Source of the DNA: Phoronis australis
Taxonomy: Eukaryota > Phoronida > Phoronidae
Reading direction: 5' to 3'
Assembly: GCA_002633005.1 (NCBI GenBank)
Contig: NMRA01000416.1
Location: 272,018-334,017, forward strand
Length of the DNA: 62,000 nt
Part shown: piece after piece, positions 1-12,600 of the stretch
Numbering within the stretch: position 1 is the first letter of the stretch
Layout of the letters: each line of letters starts with the position of its first letter
Translations under genes and position numbers: made by a program
The notes under the pieces: generated by a model
What the model saw: only the letters and a program-made list of their open reading frames with translations
The model's database searches: none
Told to the model about the DNA's origin: nothing

Positions 1-1868
1 AGTGGTGGCTCATGATATTGGCCAGACATCTGTAATAATATGTTTTGTCTTTCCTTTTTGACGGAATATATTTTAACTTTTTGGGCTACAAAATGTAGAA
101 CAACCTTCCTGGTGCTTCTCTCCAGTGAGACACGCGGAGAGTGAAGCGCTAACTGGTCCATAAGCGATGACCTAGTTTACGCAGAGAACCTGGTGGATGA
201 CCTAGTTTACGAATTGCTGGTAATGGTCGGGGCCCGAGTCCTGGCCCGAGCCGAGAACGACATCGTCCGGCACTAATAGTCAACACTAAACGGCAGAAAA
301 CTTGTATTATGAACTTTTGAGAGCCGAGATCGCAGAATAATTACATGTATTAAGCACAGTTCTATAGCCGAGAGACATTCACCCAATGAGCTTTATACAT
401 GTACATACAGTAGTAAGCTTGATTGCCTTCACCCAGTACGGTACAGCCTGTGACGTCAGATGCGCGTTAGCCAATAGGAATTAACATTGGAAAAACTCTT
501 TTTTACAAAAATGTGAAAGAGTAACAAAGATGTGACTGATATAGACTTTACTCATCAATTAAATTACATTAAAAATGCATGTTATTGTATGACTTCAGGA
601 ACCTTTTAAGGTGCCCTTTTCATTCCTTCAATGGTTGGTGATTTACAATAGAATTAAGCACACAAACCTTTTGCACTCGAAAGTGTGAACAAACTCCTGA
701 TGGCTCTCCAACTAAAGTGCCTCAACCTCGTTCCTAAGCTCAAGATGGGGCGTATCGTTCGAGCCCCCCGGGTGCGCGCATGTCGGAAAAAGGTGGGTGT
801 GCTACGACTAGCAATTATTACTGTGGCGAATATCCTTGAAAAGTATCAACACCAGCCTGAAATTCAACAAACCAGCATAAACGGAGCTAAATATTCCAAG
901 TAATAGGATATGAAGAAGTGTAATTAAAAAAATCGGGGTCGCAGTCCTGTGAAATGGAATGGGCGAGGATTTGACGTTATAGGAAACTTTATTGAAGTGT
1001 GATTGATTAACTTTAAAGTTGACGGAGCTATACAAAACTTGGTGGTTCTCATTTCTACTACGTTATGTGGTTTTAGGACAAGGAAGCTTAATATGATAGG
1101 TAGCATAGCATATAGTGGAACAGGACATGATGACTGTGTAAGGTTAATTTTGCAGTGTTGACAGAAGCGAAACAACTCAAGCGAAACTCCTGGCACAGAT
1201 TTCCTTCCATACACAAACATTCAACCATGTGTTCTGCAAACATGGTGGCAGAATGGCCTAACCGATTGACATAAACAAAACATTGTCTCGAAAATGCTAC
1301 AACTTCTGCGTGGGAAAGTCACTTCTTGAAATTATAATCCATGAATGTAATGATTGGCTTATCAGGTGAGCCTGCACTACTAACATAAAAATTATTGCGC
1401 AATTAAAATGAATCATTATCTTTCTTTAAATTAGGCGTTCATTGTTGTTTACTTAATGTATTAAATGGATGAATGTATTAACTTAATAATGAAACATGAA
1501 CTTGTTTTCATAACAGGGATTTCATCACATCCATAGTAACTCCGTAAAATCTAAACTCGACAGGCAGTGAATATTGCCGACCTTATTCACTATAAAATCA
1601 GCAGGTGTCACAACAGGATACCCCATCCCAAAGAGAGTGTACAACAGGCAAATGATATCTGTCCACACAGATATCATCTTATACTGTGCTTAATTGAATT
1701 TAGTTTTTATAATGAAACCAAGTTTCACTTCCATGAATGGTCATGTACATGTTGTGACGTGACAAGACACAGGACATTAGAATTAATAATCTCCATCGAC
1801 TAAATTAAGTGAGTTTCTGGATAAAAAGAATTTCTAACTGGCAACATTTAAGAAACCCCAAGCAAACC
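1..1868. other. No gene recognised; intergenic
   Basis: Only short open frames without domain patterns are seen. Around 745-790 a GC-rich segment resembles, in inverse orientation, the repeat at 40220 and 43030 (both contain a run like GCGCGCACCCAGGGG next to a C/G-rich block). Nothing else is supported. Confidence 0.5.
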
Positions 1869-2021
1869 AGTGACGGATTTAAGGGGGCCAAGGGGGCCAT
1901 AGCCCCCATAAAATTCTCCCAGATTCCATTTGGCAGTACAGGGGTGCGCATGTCTGACGGGCAAAATCCTTGCCAATACTCTACCCTGGCCCCCTAACTC
2001 AAAATCCTGGATCCGCCCCTG
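1869..2021. mobile_element. Short MITE-like repeat, family R1, copy 1
   Basis: About 150 bp beginning GTGACGGATTTAAGG and ending GGATCCGCCCC. A clearly related copy lies at 23278-23431, sharing the internal order 'cccagattcca', 'ggcagtac', 'gggcaaaatcct' and 'aaaatcctggatccgcccct'. The ends are roughly inverted (GGCGGAT against ATCCGCC). No coding capacity, so a non-autonomous DNA element is the likeliest reading. Confidence 0.65.
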
Positions 2022-3814
2022 CATACTTGGTTCTGGTCTGCGCCCAAATCATTTTGATTCCTGCGCCCTACTACTCCAAGTAGCTACTGTCTAAACCACA
2101 CACTTTCTGTCACAAGAACAATTTTTGCTTTAGATCTCTTCATGGCCTGAGTTTGTTCCTTAGTAAACAGGTTTAAAGGAATTTGGTTTTAACTGACAGC
2201 TCGTTATTTTGCTTGAGACCAAGTAACCTTAATTGTCATGGTGTTTCATTTCATTGTTGGAACACGGTCTAGAGCTATCTCTGTAACAAGGAACAAGTTA
2301 GTTCCAATTTAGTTGGCAAGTGGTTTAAAAAGAAACAGTTGCTTCGACCGGAACGTGAATTCATTGGTGTTTCAAGACAAAACCCTCTTGCATCCACTTT
2401 TGCTAAAGAAGACAATTCCTAAATTATCAAGTTCATTGTTAAAAGCAAAAGTTTGTTAAAATCCAGTCAATTATAGACCTCTAAAATACAGAATTACCTG
2501 AAACAAGTAAACTTAGCTGTAATGACATATTTCCGGGAAGATTCGTAAAAAATCGTTATTAGCATACCACCAGTTCTTTTTAAATGCTGTGAAGACTGAA
2601 TGAACTGGAAATTTCAAATTTGTAGTCTTTGAGACAATTAAAACAACTCCTTGGTGAATAAAATATTAACAGATAAATGCAAGTATAAATAGAATGTTAA
2701 AATCACATCTTACCAATGGAGCTTGTCAGCCCGGGACTAAAACGGTTTAAAAGACGCGGGGTATTTTACTTTTCAAGGGCGTACTATCCTTGACAACTAA
2801 TCAGCAACACATGCTTGAAATAAACATTTCAAGAGGCTTAGACAGTAAATTAAATTAGTTAGCTGATAACATTCCTCAGTACAACATGTAGTTGAGCCTG
2901 CAAGAGACAAAGCTTTACCATGCATTAAACACAAAGATTTTCAGCTGGACTAGCGTTCTAACCGCAGTCGGTAGAAATTTTTCTTCTAATCTTGTGAAGT
3001 TTTTCCGTGCGTTCGTAAGTATAATTTCCTCTAAATGAAAATCTAACTTAAGCATTTTTTTACTAACTTGCACCTTTGATAAATTTTGGCTTCTAAGTTT
3101 TTGAAAATTGATGTTTGATGTTTGAAAAGGAAACTATTTAAGACATCCTACTTAGAATTGTTTTCAATAATATTGATACAAAAATGCGAGATTGAGATCA
3201 TTACAATCATCAGGTTGTTTCTGATTGTTCTTCCCATAGACATCGCTAGTATTAAGATGTCTATGGTTATTACGTTTATAAGTTGGGTCTGATATTTACT
3301 GTTTCAAAAGTAATTCACAATGCGTCTGTGTCAAGGTTTATGAGTTCTATAATCAGTAATACAAATTGTGTAATTCTGAAAGGGGAGGACTTCATTGCAG
3401 GTGCGGTCACTCTGTCGATTTTAATGAGTACAGAAGAAAACGATTTCAGTCATGTTAAAGTACTCCAAGCAAAATGTAAGAATGATGTGGGGTAATTTTA
3501 ATTAGAAGAACTGGTTTCGGATGCATTAGGAACTCTCGGAACATTGTCATAAAATCTCACCAAGCTACAGGATTCATGTAGGGTTGTACTCGTTGGCCAA
3601 AATATTCCCACTCTTCAGTGACATATTTACCTCTGTCAGTCGCTGACAGCAACATTTAGTCTTTCTACTGATACTCAGACTTATGGAGCGAGCATATTTA
3701 CCACAGTAACACTAGCTTTGTTACATGTGTATGGTCAATCATTTGATCCTCATAGTTGAAAATTGCAGTATTGCAACTTCTGAAATTGTATCCCCAAACT
3801 TAGTTAAAATTCTA
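2022..3814. other. No gene recognised; AT-rich intergenic
   Basis: Only short open frames without recognisable motifs, including a 70-codon one at 3283-3495. No repeats clear enough to name. Confidence 0.4.
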
Positions 3815-4762
3815 AGCAGAGGCTTGAATCTGTTCACCAAGTCTGGTGTGGAAATGTGCATGCAATGCAGAATCATTTGACCCCCAGTCATGGAACAGTG
3901 CAAAGCTTAGTACATACCACGTGGGACGATATTAGTAAATATTGCAGCAAAGCTACATATATATTCGTTCCCTTGTGAGGAGATTGTAAAACAGTGCACA
4001 GTTTGAATCTGTTAACCAGTGCATGCATTTCAGAATCATTTGACGGCAGACATGCAAAGGTTGAATGTGGCCCGTAAAAGCAAATGCACCTTAGCAAAAA
4101 TTATTTCCAGTTCTCTTCCAGCAGTGAATAGTCACGAAATCGTTTGACCCTTAGAGTTGACATATATAAAACCCTGTTATGGCTGAAAGTGCATCGCAAA
4201 ATATAACTAACATTGAGGCAGTAGTGCAGGTAACAAAGTAGGGCAAAGTCCACATATCTGGCGTGGATTGGTGAATGCATCAACAGATCATTTTTAGCCA
4301 TGAGACACGTAAACAGTGCTGAGTTTGCATTTGTGAATGACGTGATCACATGTAAACTTATACAATATCTTCACGCATTCTCTTGTTACCTGTAGCAATA
4401 GTTTGACCACCAGAGTGGGAAATTGTCTGATGTAGAAATGTGCATGTGCAAACAAGATCATTGGACCCGCAGACAAGGGAACAGTGCAAAACTTTTACAG
4501 GAGAATTAATTACATGTAAAACAAATGCAAAAAGTTTTAATTAGTCCTATGGTCTTTTGACTTGGAAGGTTCCGATTAATGTAAAATATTAGCGTTAGAT
4601 TAACAAGGTAAGAGAATTGCATATGGTGAATACTTTAAACAAGTAAACACAGTTTGAATCTGTTGACGCGGTCTGATGTGGAAATGTGCATGTGCAAGCA
4701 GAATCATTTCACCCACAGACAAGGGAACAGTGCAAAACTTCTACAACGGAATTACAAAGTTT
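3815..4762. repeat. Diverged tandem repeat region
   Basis: A block with the order 'ttgaatctgtt', 'ctgatgtggaaatgtgcatg', 'agaatcatttgac', 'gggaacagtgcaaa' recurs near 3825-3905, 4000-4070, 4425-4495 and 4650-4745, with a weaker match near 4265-4330. Spacing is irregular, so this is an old, decayed tandem array. The short open frames inside it are by-products of the repeats. Confidence 0.6.
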
Positions 4763-5971
4763 TAATTTATCTCTTGCATAAATGTTTATCCAACCATGGA
4801 ATGTTAGAATTTTATATAAACTTAAATAGCTTAAGGTAGAAAATATGCTAAACATATACTTCTCTTAGTTTGACTCCATCAACCAGTTTTATTCGATGAT
4901 ATGCATCTGATGTAAGACTTAATTCCATTTTCAAGCATGAAGTTGATCTCTAACTTTTACATAATAAGCCTGTTCAGTGGTTGCTTGTGCTACAATTCGT
5001 TCTATGCAACAAGTTTTCACAGTACGTTACATTTTTGTTGGCTTTAAGCTACATAAACGGACAAGTAGTGGCTATCAACTCTCAAGTTGTTTAACATTGA
5101 AAGCCTCTGCCTATCTTTATTGAAAATAATTATTCTATTTCAGCATCTCGGATAAGTTAACATTACCACCTTAACTATACTGTATAGTGAATTAAATGTA
5201 TACGTTTCGTTATATTTAGCATTGCAGACATGATTTTTTATTCTTAATAAAGTTGACGATTTTGATTTAATATTAGCTTTGTATGGGGATTTCAGTAATA
5301 AAGTGTGTGTTGTCTTCGTGGGAGATGCGTTCTTATTTTTTTTTTTCAGCATAATGGTTGCAACTCAAGAAAATTGATTTAATACTACGCTGTACGAAGC
5401 TTGGGCAGTGAACGTCATGGCTCAGTGTGTTGGTATAGCACGACTGCTGGAGAATGAAAAGCTGACGGAACAAACTAGTGAGAGAGGTGACTTAATAAAT
5501 CCACTCTTTTTGTCTCAGCGTGTTCCACGGGTATGTTACATGGAATTCAGGTGTAGTCGGGACCACTCGCAATTTTAAAAAATATTTCCTGGTGCTACTA
5601 CTGTATGTTGTTGTTGTGCAGATTTTGAAAGTCGGAAAAATGATTTGGAACTATGTATCTTTTACAACAACTGGGGAAGTAAAATATCACTCGTGTGCCA
5701 AATTGAACCTCCATTGGTTAGATTTTAAATAAGTTTTTAGCCGTGTTTACCTGGTTGTATACTCGAGTGCCAATTTGTTTAAAGATGCATGCACCGTTCA
5801 TATATTGCTTAAATGCACGTTCATGAATACTACTAAATGCACAATCCTATAAAACTAATTTCCACAAGAAACATAATTTGAATTACTAGTGGCTGTGTAC
5901 ATCCATTGTAGCAAGAGAATGAAACTGATTTTAGAGTTTTGTCAGATACGCTTAAATGTAACCGGGCGTGC
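4763..5971. other. No gene recognised; intergenic
   Basis: AT-rich sequence with short open frames only (for example 5520-5732). No motifs or clear repeats. Confidence 0.4.
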
Positions 5972-6110
5972 GTTCAGTAGACGTTAGGTCCTACACTAGG
6001 ACCTAGTCAAAGTCTAGTCAAGGTCACGTGTTCTCATTTGAAATACACGGCAATATCTCACGTAATCTCGCGAAGTCTTGCTTTTTAGCGAGGTCCTAGC
6101 GTTACTGAAC
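5972..6110. mobile_element. MITE family R2, copy 1
   Basis: About 140 bp bounded by inverted ends GTTCAGTAGACG and CGTTACTGAAC, with internal 'gagaacacgtga' (here inverted) and 'cgaggtcctagc'. Copies lie at 31183-31290 and 41676-41806. The shared ends and lack of coding capacity indicate a non-autonomous DNA transposon family. Confidence 0.6.
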
Positions 6111-6728
6111 GGGAGGCAGGGTTTAGATTACTTACACTTGCGCTTAATTTCAAGCATGACATGAGACAGTGATTTTCGAAGTTGCGAGGGTATGTTAGTA
6201 AAGACGGTGAACCAAGTATTTGGTTCTGTAATTCATGAAGATGTGCTTAAATTCAAGCAGGTCAGAAGACACAGAAGGGCTCTCTATACTTGATATCCAG
6301 CCAGAAAAAAGACGTGTTAACTTAACTGATTTGCCGGCATTTAAGCTAGTACACAATTTCTCTGGTTAAGTGGGTCAGAGCTTACAGCCACACAAAAGAA
6401 TCAGTAGGTGACTGTGATTGTTTTAACTATCACATATATCTCTGTTGACTCTAGTTACAAGGATGTTGGCATAACGTTAAGGATAAGCCTCAATTGAAAG
6501 AGATGGTCGTTTAAATATTTCGACGACATGTGAAATAAAGTTTTACGACAGCTTCCAATGTCATAGACCGTCTAGGACACGTCGTAATTGTAATGAGGTG
6601 AGGTTAGCAGTAGTAATTTCTCAGGCGCCCACCTCATTGCCTAAGTGTCCATTTGGTCGGGTCTTAAAATATTTATTTCGGCATGTCGTGGAAAGGAACC
6701 CCGGCCAAGTCTAACTCACTGCAGTGTA
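6111..6728. other. No gene recognised; intergenic
   Basis: No open frame of note and no repeat recognised. Confidence 0.4.
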
Positions 6729-7016
6729 TAAAAAACGGCAAATCAACATTTTGAAACCTTTTCGGAAATTACATTACCACCCAAAGCGAAAACTACTGCC
6801 CACAAAGGTAGCATGGCACTGCTGATGCTTAAAAAAAATACAAAATACAGAAAAACTATAGCGACTACGAGCATGTGTAGGCGCTATATAGACACATTCT
6901 AGTTTTTCTTTTGAGCACAGGGGCCAAGCTAGTGGGCAGTAGTTAAAATTAAAATTTTCCTTTTGGTCATAAGATAATTTTCATAACGTTTCAAAATGCT
7001 GATTTACCCGGTTTTT
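6729..7016. mobile_element. Fold-back element with long imperfect inverted ends
   Basis: The left end (AAAACGGCAAATCAACATTT then TGAAACC) is matched in inverse by the right end (AAACGTTTCAAAATGCTG then ATTTACCCGGTTTT). Further in, ACTACTGCCCAC near 6790 pairs with GTGGGCAGTAGT near 6936. The two arms enclose a short centre, as in a fold-back MITE. No coding capacity. Confidence 0.6.
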
Positions 7017-7204
7017 AGTGAGTTTAGAATTGGGGTCTAACCAGTGTCAAGTGTTGCCTACTTTTCAAGTTCATGTAACTTTGCCTCTGCTGGAGGCGGT
7101 AATTCTGGCTTTCGAGTACCGTCTACGAGTTATCTAAACGCAAATTCGTTGGCTACAGGGGAACGAGAGTGGGGGCACTCAGTTGCATTTAGTAAACAGA
7201 GACA

Positions 7205-7275
7205 TGCCGGAGGCGTAGCCCTGAAGTAAAAAGGGGGCTAGACCCCTCAGGCCCCTATGGTGCGCCGCTCATGAG
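7205..7275. mobile_element. Short G/C-rich MITE-like repeat, family R3, copy 1
   Basis: The order 'ggcgtagccctga', 'gggggctagacccc', 'cccctatggtgcgccgc', 'catga' is shared with 11430-11555. No coding capacity. Confidence 0.5.
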
Positions 7276-9084
7276 AGAGGGTGCCCCGCGACCGAACGCC
7301 TTTACCCACAAAACTAAATGTTAGAAAGTGGTCATATGGTGGCAAAACAGCCGGGTGGGCGAAGTGCATATAGCACCGCTCACCCAAGGAATGAAGCTGC
7401 GCGGCTCCCCCTAGCTGTCATCAGTTTTGGGCAACCTTCCCGGCAGGTTGCGACAGTCCCTCGATGGTGCCACTCCTCAACCAGAGTTTTGTCCAGAAGG
7501 CTGTTCTCCACATTTCCAAAGGCAATACTGGGGGCAAGGTTTGTCTCTGACTTTTTTGTACAACGTATTGGAGGCATATGTTAACGTTATAAAGCACCTT
7601 AAGCGCTTGCTATATCAATCACCCCAGCACACGACCATACATAAGTTTTGCATAGTAACAGTTATTACTCCTGATTGCAATACCTAGCTGAATGGAAATA
7701 ATGAATGATAAAATTAACAACATGTATTTGCGGCCAGTACACACAAGATCAAATGAATTGCACAGAACAGCATTCCCTGGTTCCCGACACCCTAACAAAG
7801 CACCATTTACCAGTAAGATATTGCACCTTTCAGTGATACCTTTGCTGAAACTGCCACCTCAGTTACCCAAAACATTGCAAGATAACAAACTATGAGGGAA
7901 AAGTGAGCTAAACAGCCATTAATTTCTTTCAAGAACTGAACCCCAAGTGACTTAGTTACATGCATATATTGTTAAATCTGCATTTCGTCCTGTTCTCATG
8001 CTTAGCTACATAAAGAGCGAAAATGACCCGCCTATTACTCTCATAGAATCAGTTTCATATTTATTACGGTGATAGGATTCTATTTTTGTTATGAAACATT
8101 GATAAAATCTCAAAAAAGCTTCAATTTATTGGGGTTGGCCAACTCCAGTTTTGGAAACCGAAAACGAGGCATTTACGCATTGCTTGTGCGAAAAGTTGGT
8201 AACCCAAATGCAATTCTACCACAGTAAAAATATTATTAGACTAATTTCATGAGAACAAAAGACCCAATTGGATTTTCGTTTTTTAGCTAGCTAAACAGCA
8301 AAATGCAGCTTTAATATGCCAAAGATGGAATTTATTATCAATTTTTGATACTTGTGTTATACTACAATATTGACCAAGTTTACTTTTTACCCACTGCTCT
8401 CCATCAGCACAAATGACTCCATATTTATATTAGCGAATGCTTAGGTTCACACCAAGTAAATTCAATTCTACAATTGCACATGCTCCTTCAAAAATCCAGG
8501 AACTTGTATAGAGGTAAATACGCTTTTAAACCCAAAGTTAATAAAAATCCACCTTGTATTGCTCCTTATGTACGAGTATGTGTACATACTTGCAGAGTAC
8601 AGGGGAAAGCGACATAAACATACATTAATGCAATATATAAAGTTTTCCCCACTGAAAATGTTCACCAAGATATTTTGAAAAGTTAAAACATGAAATGCAA
8701 CTACCTGAACCATTTACCCACTCATGAACATAGCTTCCCTTTCATGAACATGTCAAATGCATCCTTAAGTTGACTCACCATCAAAGGCCGCCCCGCACTC
8801 ATAAAAACAGCTTACTCATCCATCTATAGCATAAGTCAGGTTTTAGTCACATAATATTTTGACACTTGGTATTTCACACATAGGCACATGCCCCTAATTC
8901 TGGATATAGTCACAATTTCACATGCAGGAACATGGGCCTAAACATGCGCATAGGAAATAACCACAGTCCACTTTCATTGCTCAAAGATGACTAATTGATT
9001 TTCTCAGAACTGGACAGCTAATTTCAAATTCTCCACAAAATGAGAACAAAACCCTTGACTACTGAGTACTTTGGTCAAATTGCA
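7276..9084. other. No gene recognised; region downstream of the kelch-like gene
   Basis: Several overlapping short open frames (7318-7584, 7427-7687, 8468-8713) lack recognisable domains or splice support. Confidence 0.4.
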
Positions 9085-9440
9085 CAACGCCCCTCTGTCC
9101 AACAAACCTCTCCTTGTTGACTGCCAGCAAACGTCCTTCCGTCTCTGGCCACTGAATCCTGTCAATACAGCATTTCACTTAGCAATTTATCCACAACACG
9201 ACTATAGGTGCTCATAACGGTCGTTAGTTCATGACCCTCGGTCTAATAAAACAGATCTGCCTTGTTGGCCATCAGCAAACGTGCCTTCATCTCTTGTCAC
9301 TGAGTACAGCATTTTACGTGGCAAGTATGCCACAACACAACCACAGGTGCTCGTAACGGTCGTTTGTTCATGACACTGGGTCCTGTAAAACTGACCTGCA
9401 TTGTAGGCAGCCAGTAAGAATGTTCCTTCCATTCATCTCA
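9085..9440 (-). pseudogene. Tandem decayed copies of the last kelch exon
   Basis: Just after the stop codon of the kelch-like gene on the minus strand lie further copies of its terminal exon. The first (about 9310-9436) still reads EGTFLLAAYNAGQFY, STCGCVVAYLP and KML, matching ASTFLLATNEAGELYW, STCGCVVANLP and EML of the intact exon. A second (about 9170-9300) and a partial third (about 9085-9165) keep the nucleotide pattern but are out of frame or interrupted. The matching points sit near 9465, 9309 and 9171, so the unit is roughly 140-155 bp. This looks like repeated local duplication followed by decay. It lies where the 3' UTR would be, so it could be transcribed. Confidence 0.75.
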
Positions 9441-9458
9441 GATCACTGTGTTGTGTCA

Positions 9459-9646
9459 CTAGAGCATTTCACTTGGCAAGTTAGCCACAACACAGCCACA
9501 GGTGCTCATAACGGTCGGCAGTTCATGACCCTCATTCCAGTACAGCTCACCTGCTTCGTTTGTGGCCAGCAGGAAGGTGCTCGCCATCCAGCTCTTGTCG
9601 TCCTCACCACCAACCACAAGTACTGTGTTGTTATACTTAACCACAC
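9459..9646 (-). CDS. Kelch-like gene, terminal coding exon 6
   Basis: Acceptor TTTCACCAG. Reads VVKYNNTVLVVGGEDDKSW, then ASTFLLATNEAGELYW, STCGCVVANLP and a TAG stop at 9459-9461. The exon completes the reading frame exactly (189 bases with the carried base). Decayed tandem copies follow downstream. Confidence 0.87.
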
Positions 9647-12600
9647 CTGGTGAAACAAAGATGAAAAATAGAAACGCTGGCCTCTATGGCATCATCAAAC
9701 ACAATCAGTGATCACATTTGTAATATCACTATTCAAATCAAGTTTTAAACTGAGGCTAAAAGGGCCACCTTCAGTTACACCCTTTTAGAGGAGACAGTGT
9801 GGCCTAGTGGGATAAGTGTTTGTTTCCTTTACTCAAGGTCGTGGATTGGAATCCCACCATGTACATTACTTAAGCCAGGTCTCTAGCTCCTCAGCTTGGT
9901 TTTAACTATACGATTAAAGCATAAAACATGGTTTCAGGTGAGTGCAATGGCCCCAATTAAGCGACTTGCGTACATCTGCAATTGTTTTCGCTACACAAAC
10001 TCTGTATGGAACACAGTGTTGTGCCTGAGTCAATTCCACACGGCAAACATCTGACAAGTCAAGGCTCCGCTATCCAAAGTAAAAACTAAGGTGTACATCC
10101 AAGAAGTATATCAAATTCCTATCCTTCAAAACTTTCTAGGATAGACTGGTTGATGTGTGGACATAACCCAAGACTGATTTAAGACTGATCCTACACCGTA
10201 TTGATATTATAAAACATGTTACTTGTCTCAATACGACATGTGGCACTCGACTTAGATACAACTGATAACTTGGTAACAATTCCTATATTAGGCTGGTGAG
10301 CTTGGAAAGAATTCGACAGCTTGCTGTTGCAAACAGTATCAAATTAGCGACCCGTTCAGTACACACCTAAAAATCACCTCCTAGGTAAAGATAAAATTTA
10401 GATCATCTGTAAGTTGTCTACATCAGAAGATTAAGTGTTTATGGAACAAACTGCACAGCTAGTTATGTCACAAACACCACATCAAAATTGACACATTACT
10501 CCCTGCATCAACAGTACAACATCAAAAGAGTGCAGATTTGAATAAACATCGGATGTAATTATGATGAATATTTTGATAGTGACTAAATTACTTATGACGA
10601 TTACTGTATAAGGTAACCTAGAAAAAAGCTTGGCCAACTTTGGAATATTAAATCTCAGAAATGGATGATGAGATTTATAAAAAACTTTTCGACAATACTT
10701 TTTAATGAACTGTTCTCCAAAATACTACACGAATTTGTTTTTAATGTCCCACTTTTGCCCGAGGGCCTATCAAACAAGGGACTTTTATGATTTTCATAAA
10801 AAACTCAAAATCCGCATAAAACAAAAACAAAATGATACTTAATAAAACTTCAAAAATGTTTGAGATTTCATCTTCAGTTGAACATTTATAACAAATAAAG
10901 TTTGGTCACGTTGTTGATAATGTTTTCCTATCAATTTACCTTATGCTTAAACTTTACCAAAATGACATGTGCATGTGACCCAATCAATGACAGATTGGTA
11001 AAAAATCAACAAGCGCAACGCAGAGCATTGAAATATACTCACGATAGCACCGCAAACTGTGTGCTTCTACAGCTGTTTTTAGTATTATAAAAATGGCCAT
11101 TAGATGGTGCAGAATGTTTCAAAACCCATTAGAATTTAGAAAGTGACATTGTCTCTTTGAAACAAAACTATTTGCCAAATTTCATGAAAATAAGCGAAGG
11201 AACTACTAAGATATGGAAGCAACCGTAAAAAACAATTGACGCTAGGGTGCACAGCTATAGTTCAAGTGGCCTGAAATTCATCTACCAAATTTCACAAAGA
11301 TCCTTCACAGGGTTAAGGAATTACAGTCGTAGATTCGAAAAGCAAAACTGCCGGTACAGGGTGCCAAAATAGTCAAAAACAGCCGAAAATTAACATCAGC
11401 CAAGGTCTTTGCATCAGGAACACAACTATGGGTGGCGTAGCACTGAAAAAAGTGGGGGCTAAAGCCCCCCCCCCCCCCCCNCGTAACACTGGAAAAAGTG
11501 GGGGGGGGGGGGCTACAGCCACCCCAGCCCCCTATGGTGTGCCGCCCATGACAACCCTCAATTTTCATAATCGTCCTTAAAGTGGTTTGGCAGATAGCGA
11601 GGCAGACACCAAAAACATATGCAAAGAATTTTAAATGGCCACCAGGTGGAGCAGAAAACATCAAGTCTGTCTGACACTGGGAAGGCATTGTGGTCTCCTT
11701 ACTGGAAACCTATAGGACAGATTTCATGAAAATACATTATTGAAATCTGCAGACACAGAGGCAAACTAAAAAAAGCACTAGGGGGCACAGTGGTATCTGG
11801 ATCAGTTCAACACTCGTTATTGTTTGTCGACTGCTCCAAAGCTCCTTCAAAGGGTTATTAAAGGAGACGAAAAAACAAAATCGCCACTAAGGAGGCGACA
11901 CAGTAATCGGACACATCCGATAGTCAACGTCAGTGATGGCCTTCTTATCAGCAACACACCTATAAAGTTTTATAATGATCCTTTGAGCAATATGGAAGAT
12001 AGAGAGGCAGATGCCAGAAAACGGATGCAAAAGTAACAAAAATGTCTACAAAGTGGCATAAAATTTGTCGAATCCGTCCGAAAATGAAGTGGCATCACTG
12101 CATTCATTTGATATTAAAAACTATTTTCTGAATTTCATGAAAATCCATCAAGAAACACTGAAGATACAAAGGGAAATGTAAAAAAGTTAAATTGCCACAG
12201 CGGTATTCGTGTCAGTCCGAAACTCGTCGTCAGCCTCATAGGAACACACTTGCCAACTTTCAATAAGATCCTGCAAGGGGTTTAGGAGATGCAGCCGTGG
12301 ACGCGGGATGCCCAGACAGAGATGACCGCAATATGCACCCACATATAAATATGTGGGCACATAAAAATCACATTCTTAATGGTTTCTATTTTCAGAAAAT
12401 ATATACTTCTACAGAGTTCAAATCTATTGTTTTTTTTAGATATTTGGCAGTAAACAGACTCCTCATAAGGTCCTACGTAACCTTAATAGCACTCACTGAA
12501 ACTGCAAATTGTATCAGACATGTAACACATTCTTTAGAAATATTTGTAACCTAATCTTTTTGACAGAAATTCCAGAATCCATTACCTGCTCCACACAAGG

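Noticed and set aside
11305-11688. 127-codon minus-strand frame
   Set aside because: It crosses G/C homopolymers with an N and decayed array repeats; no domain.
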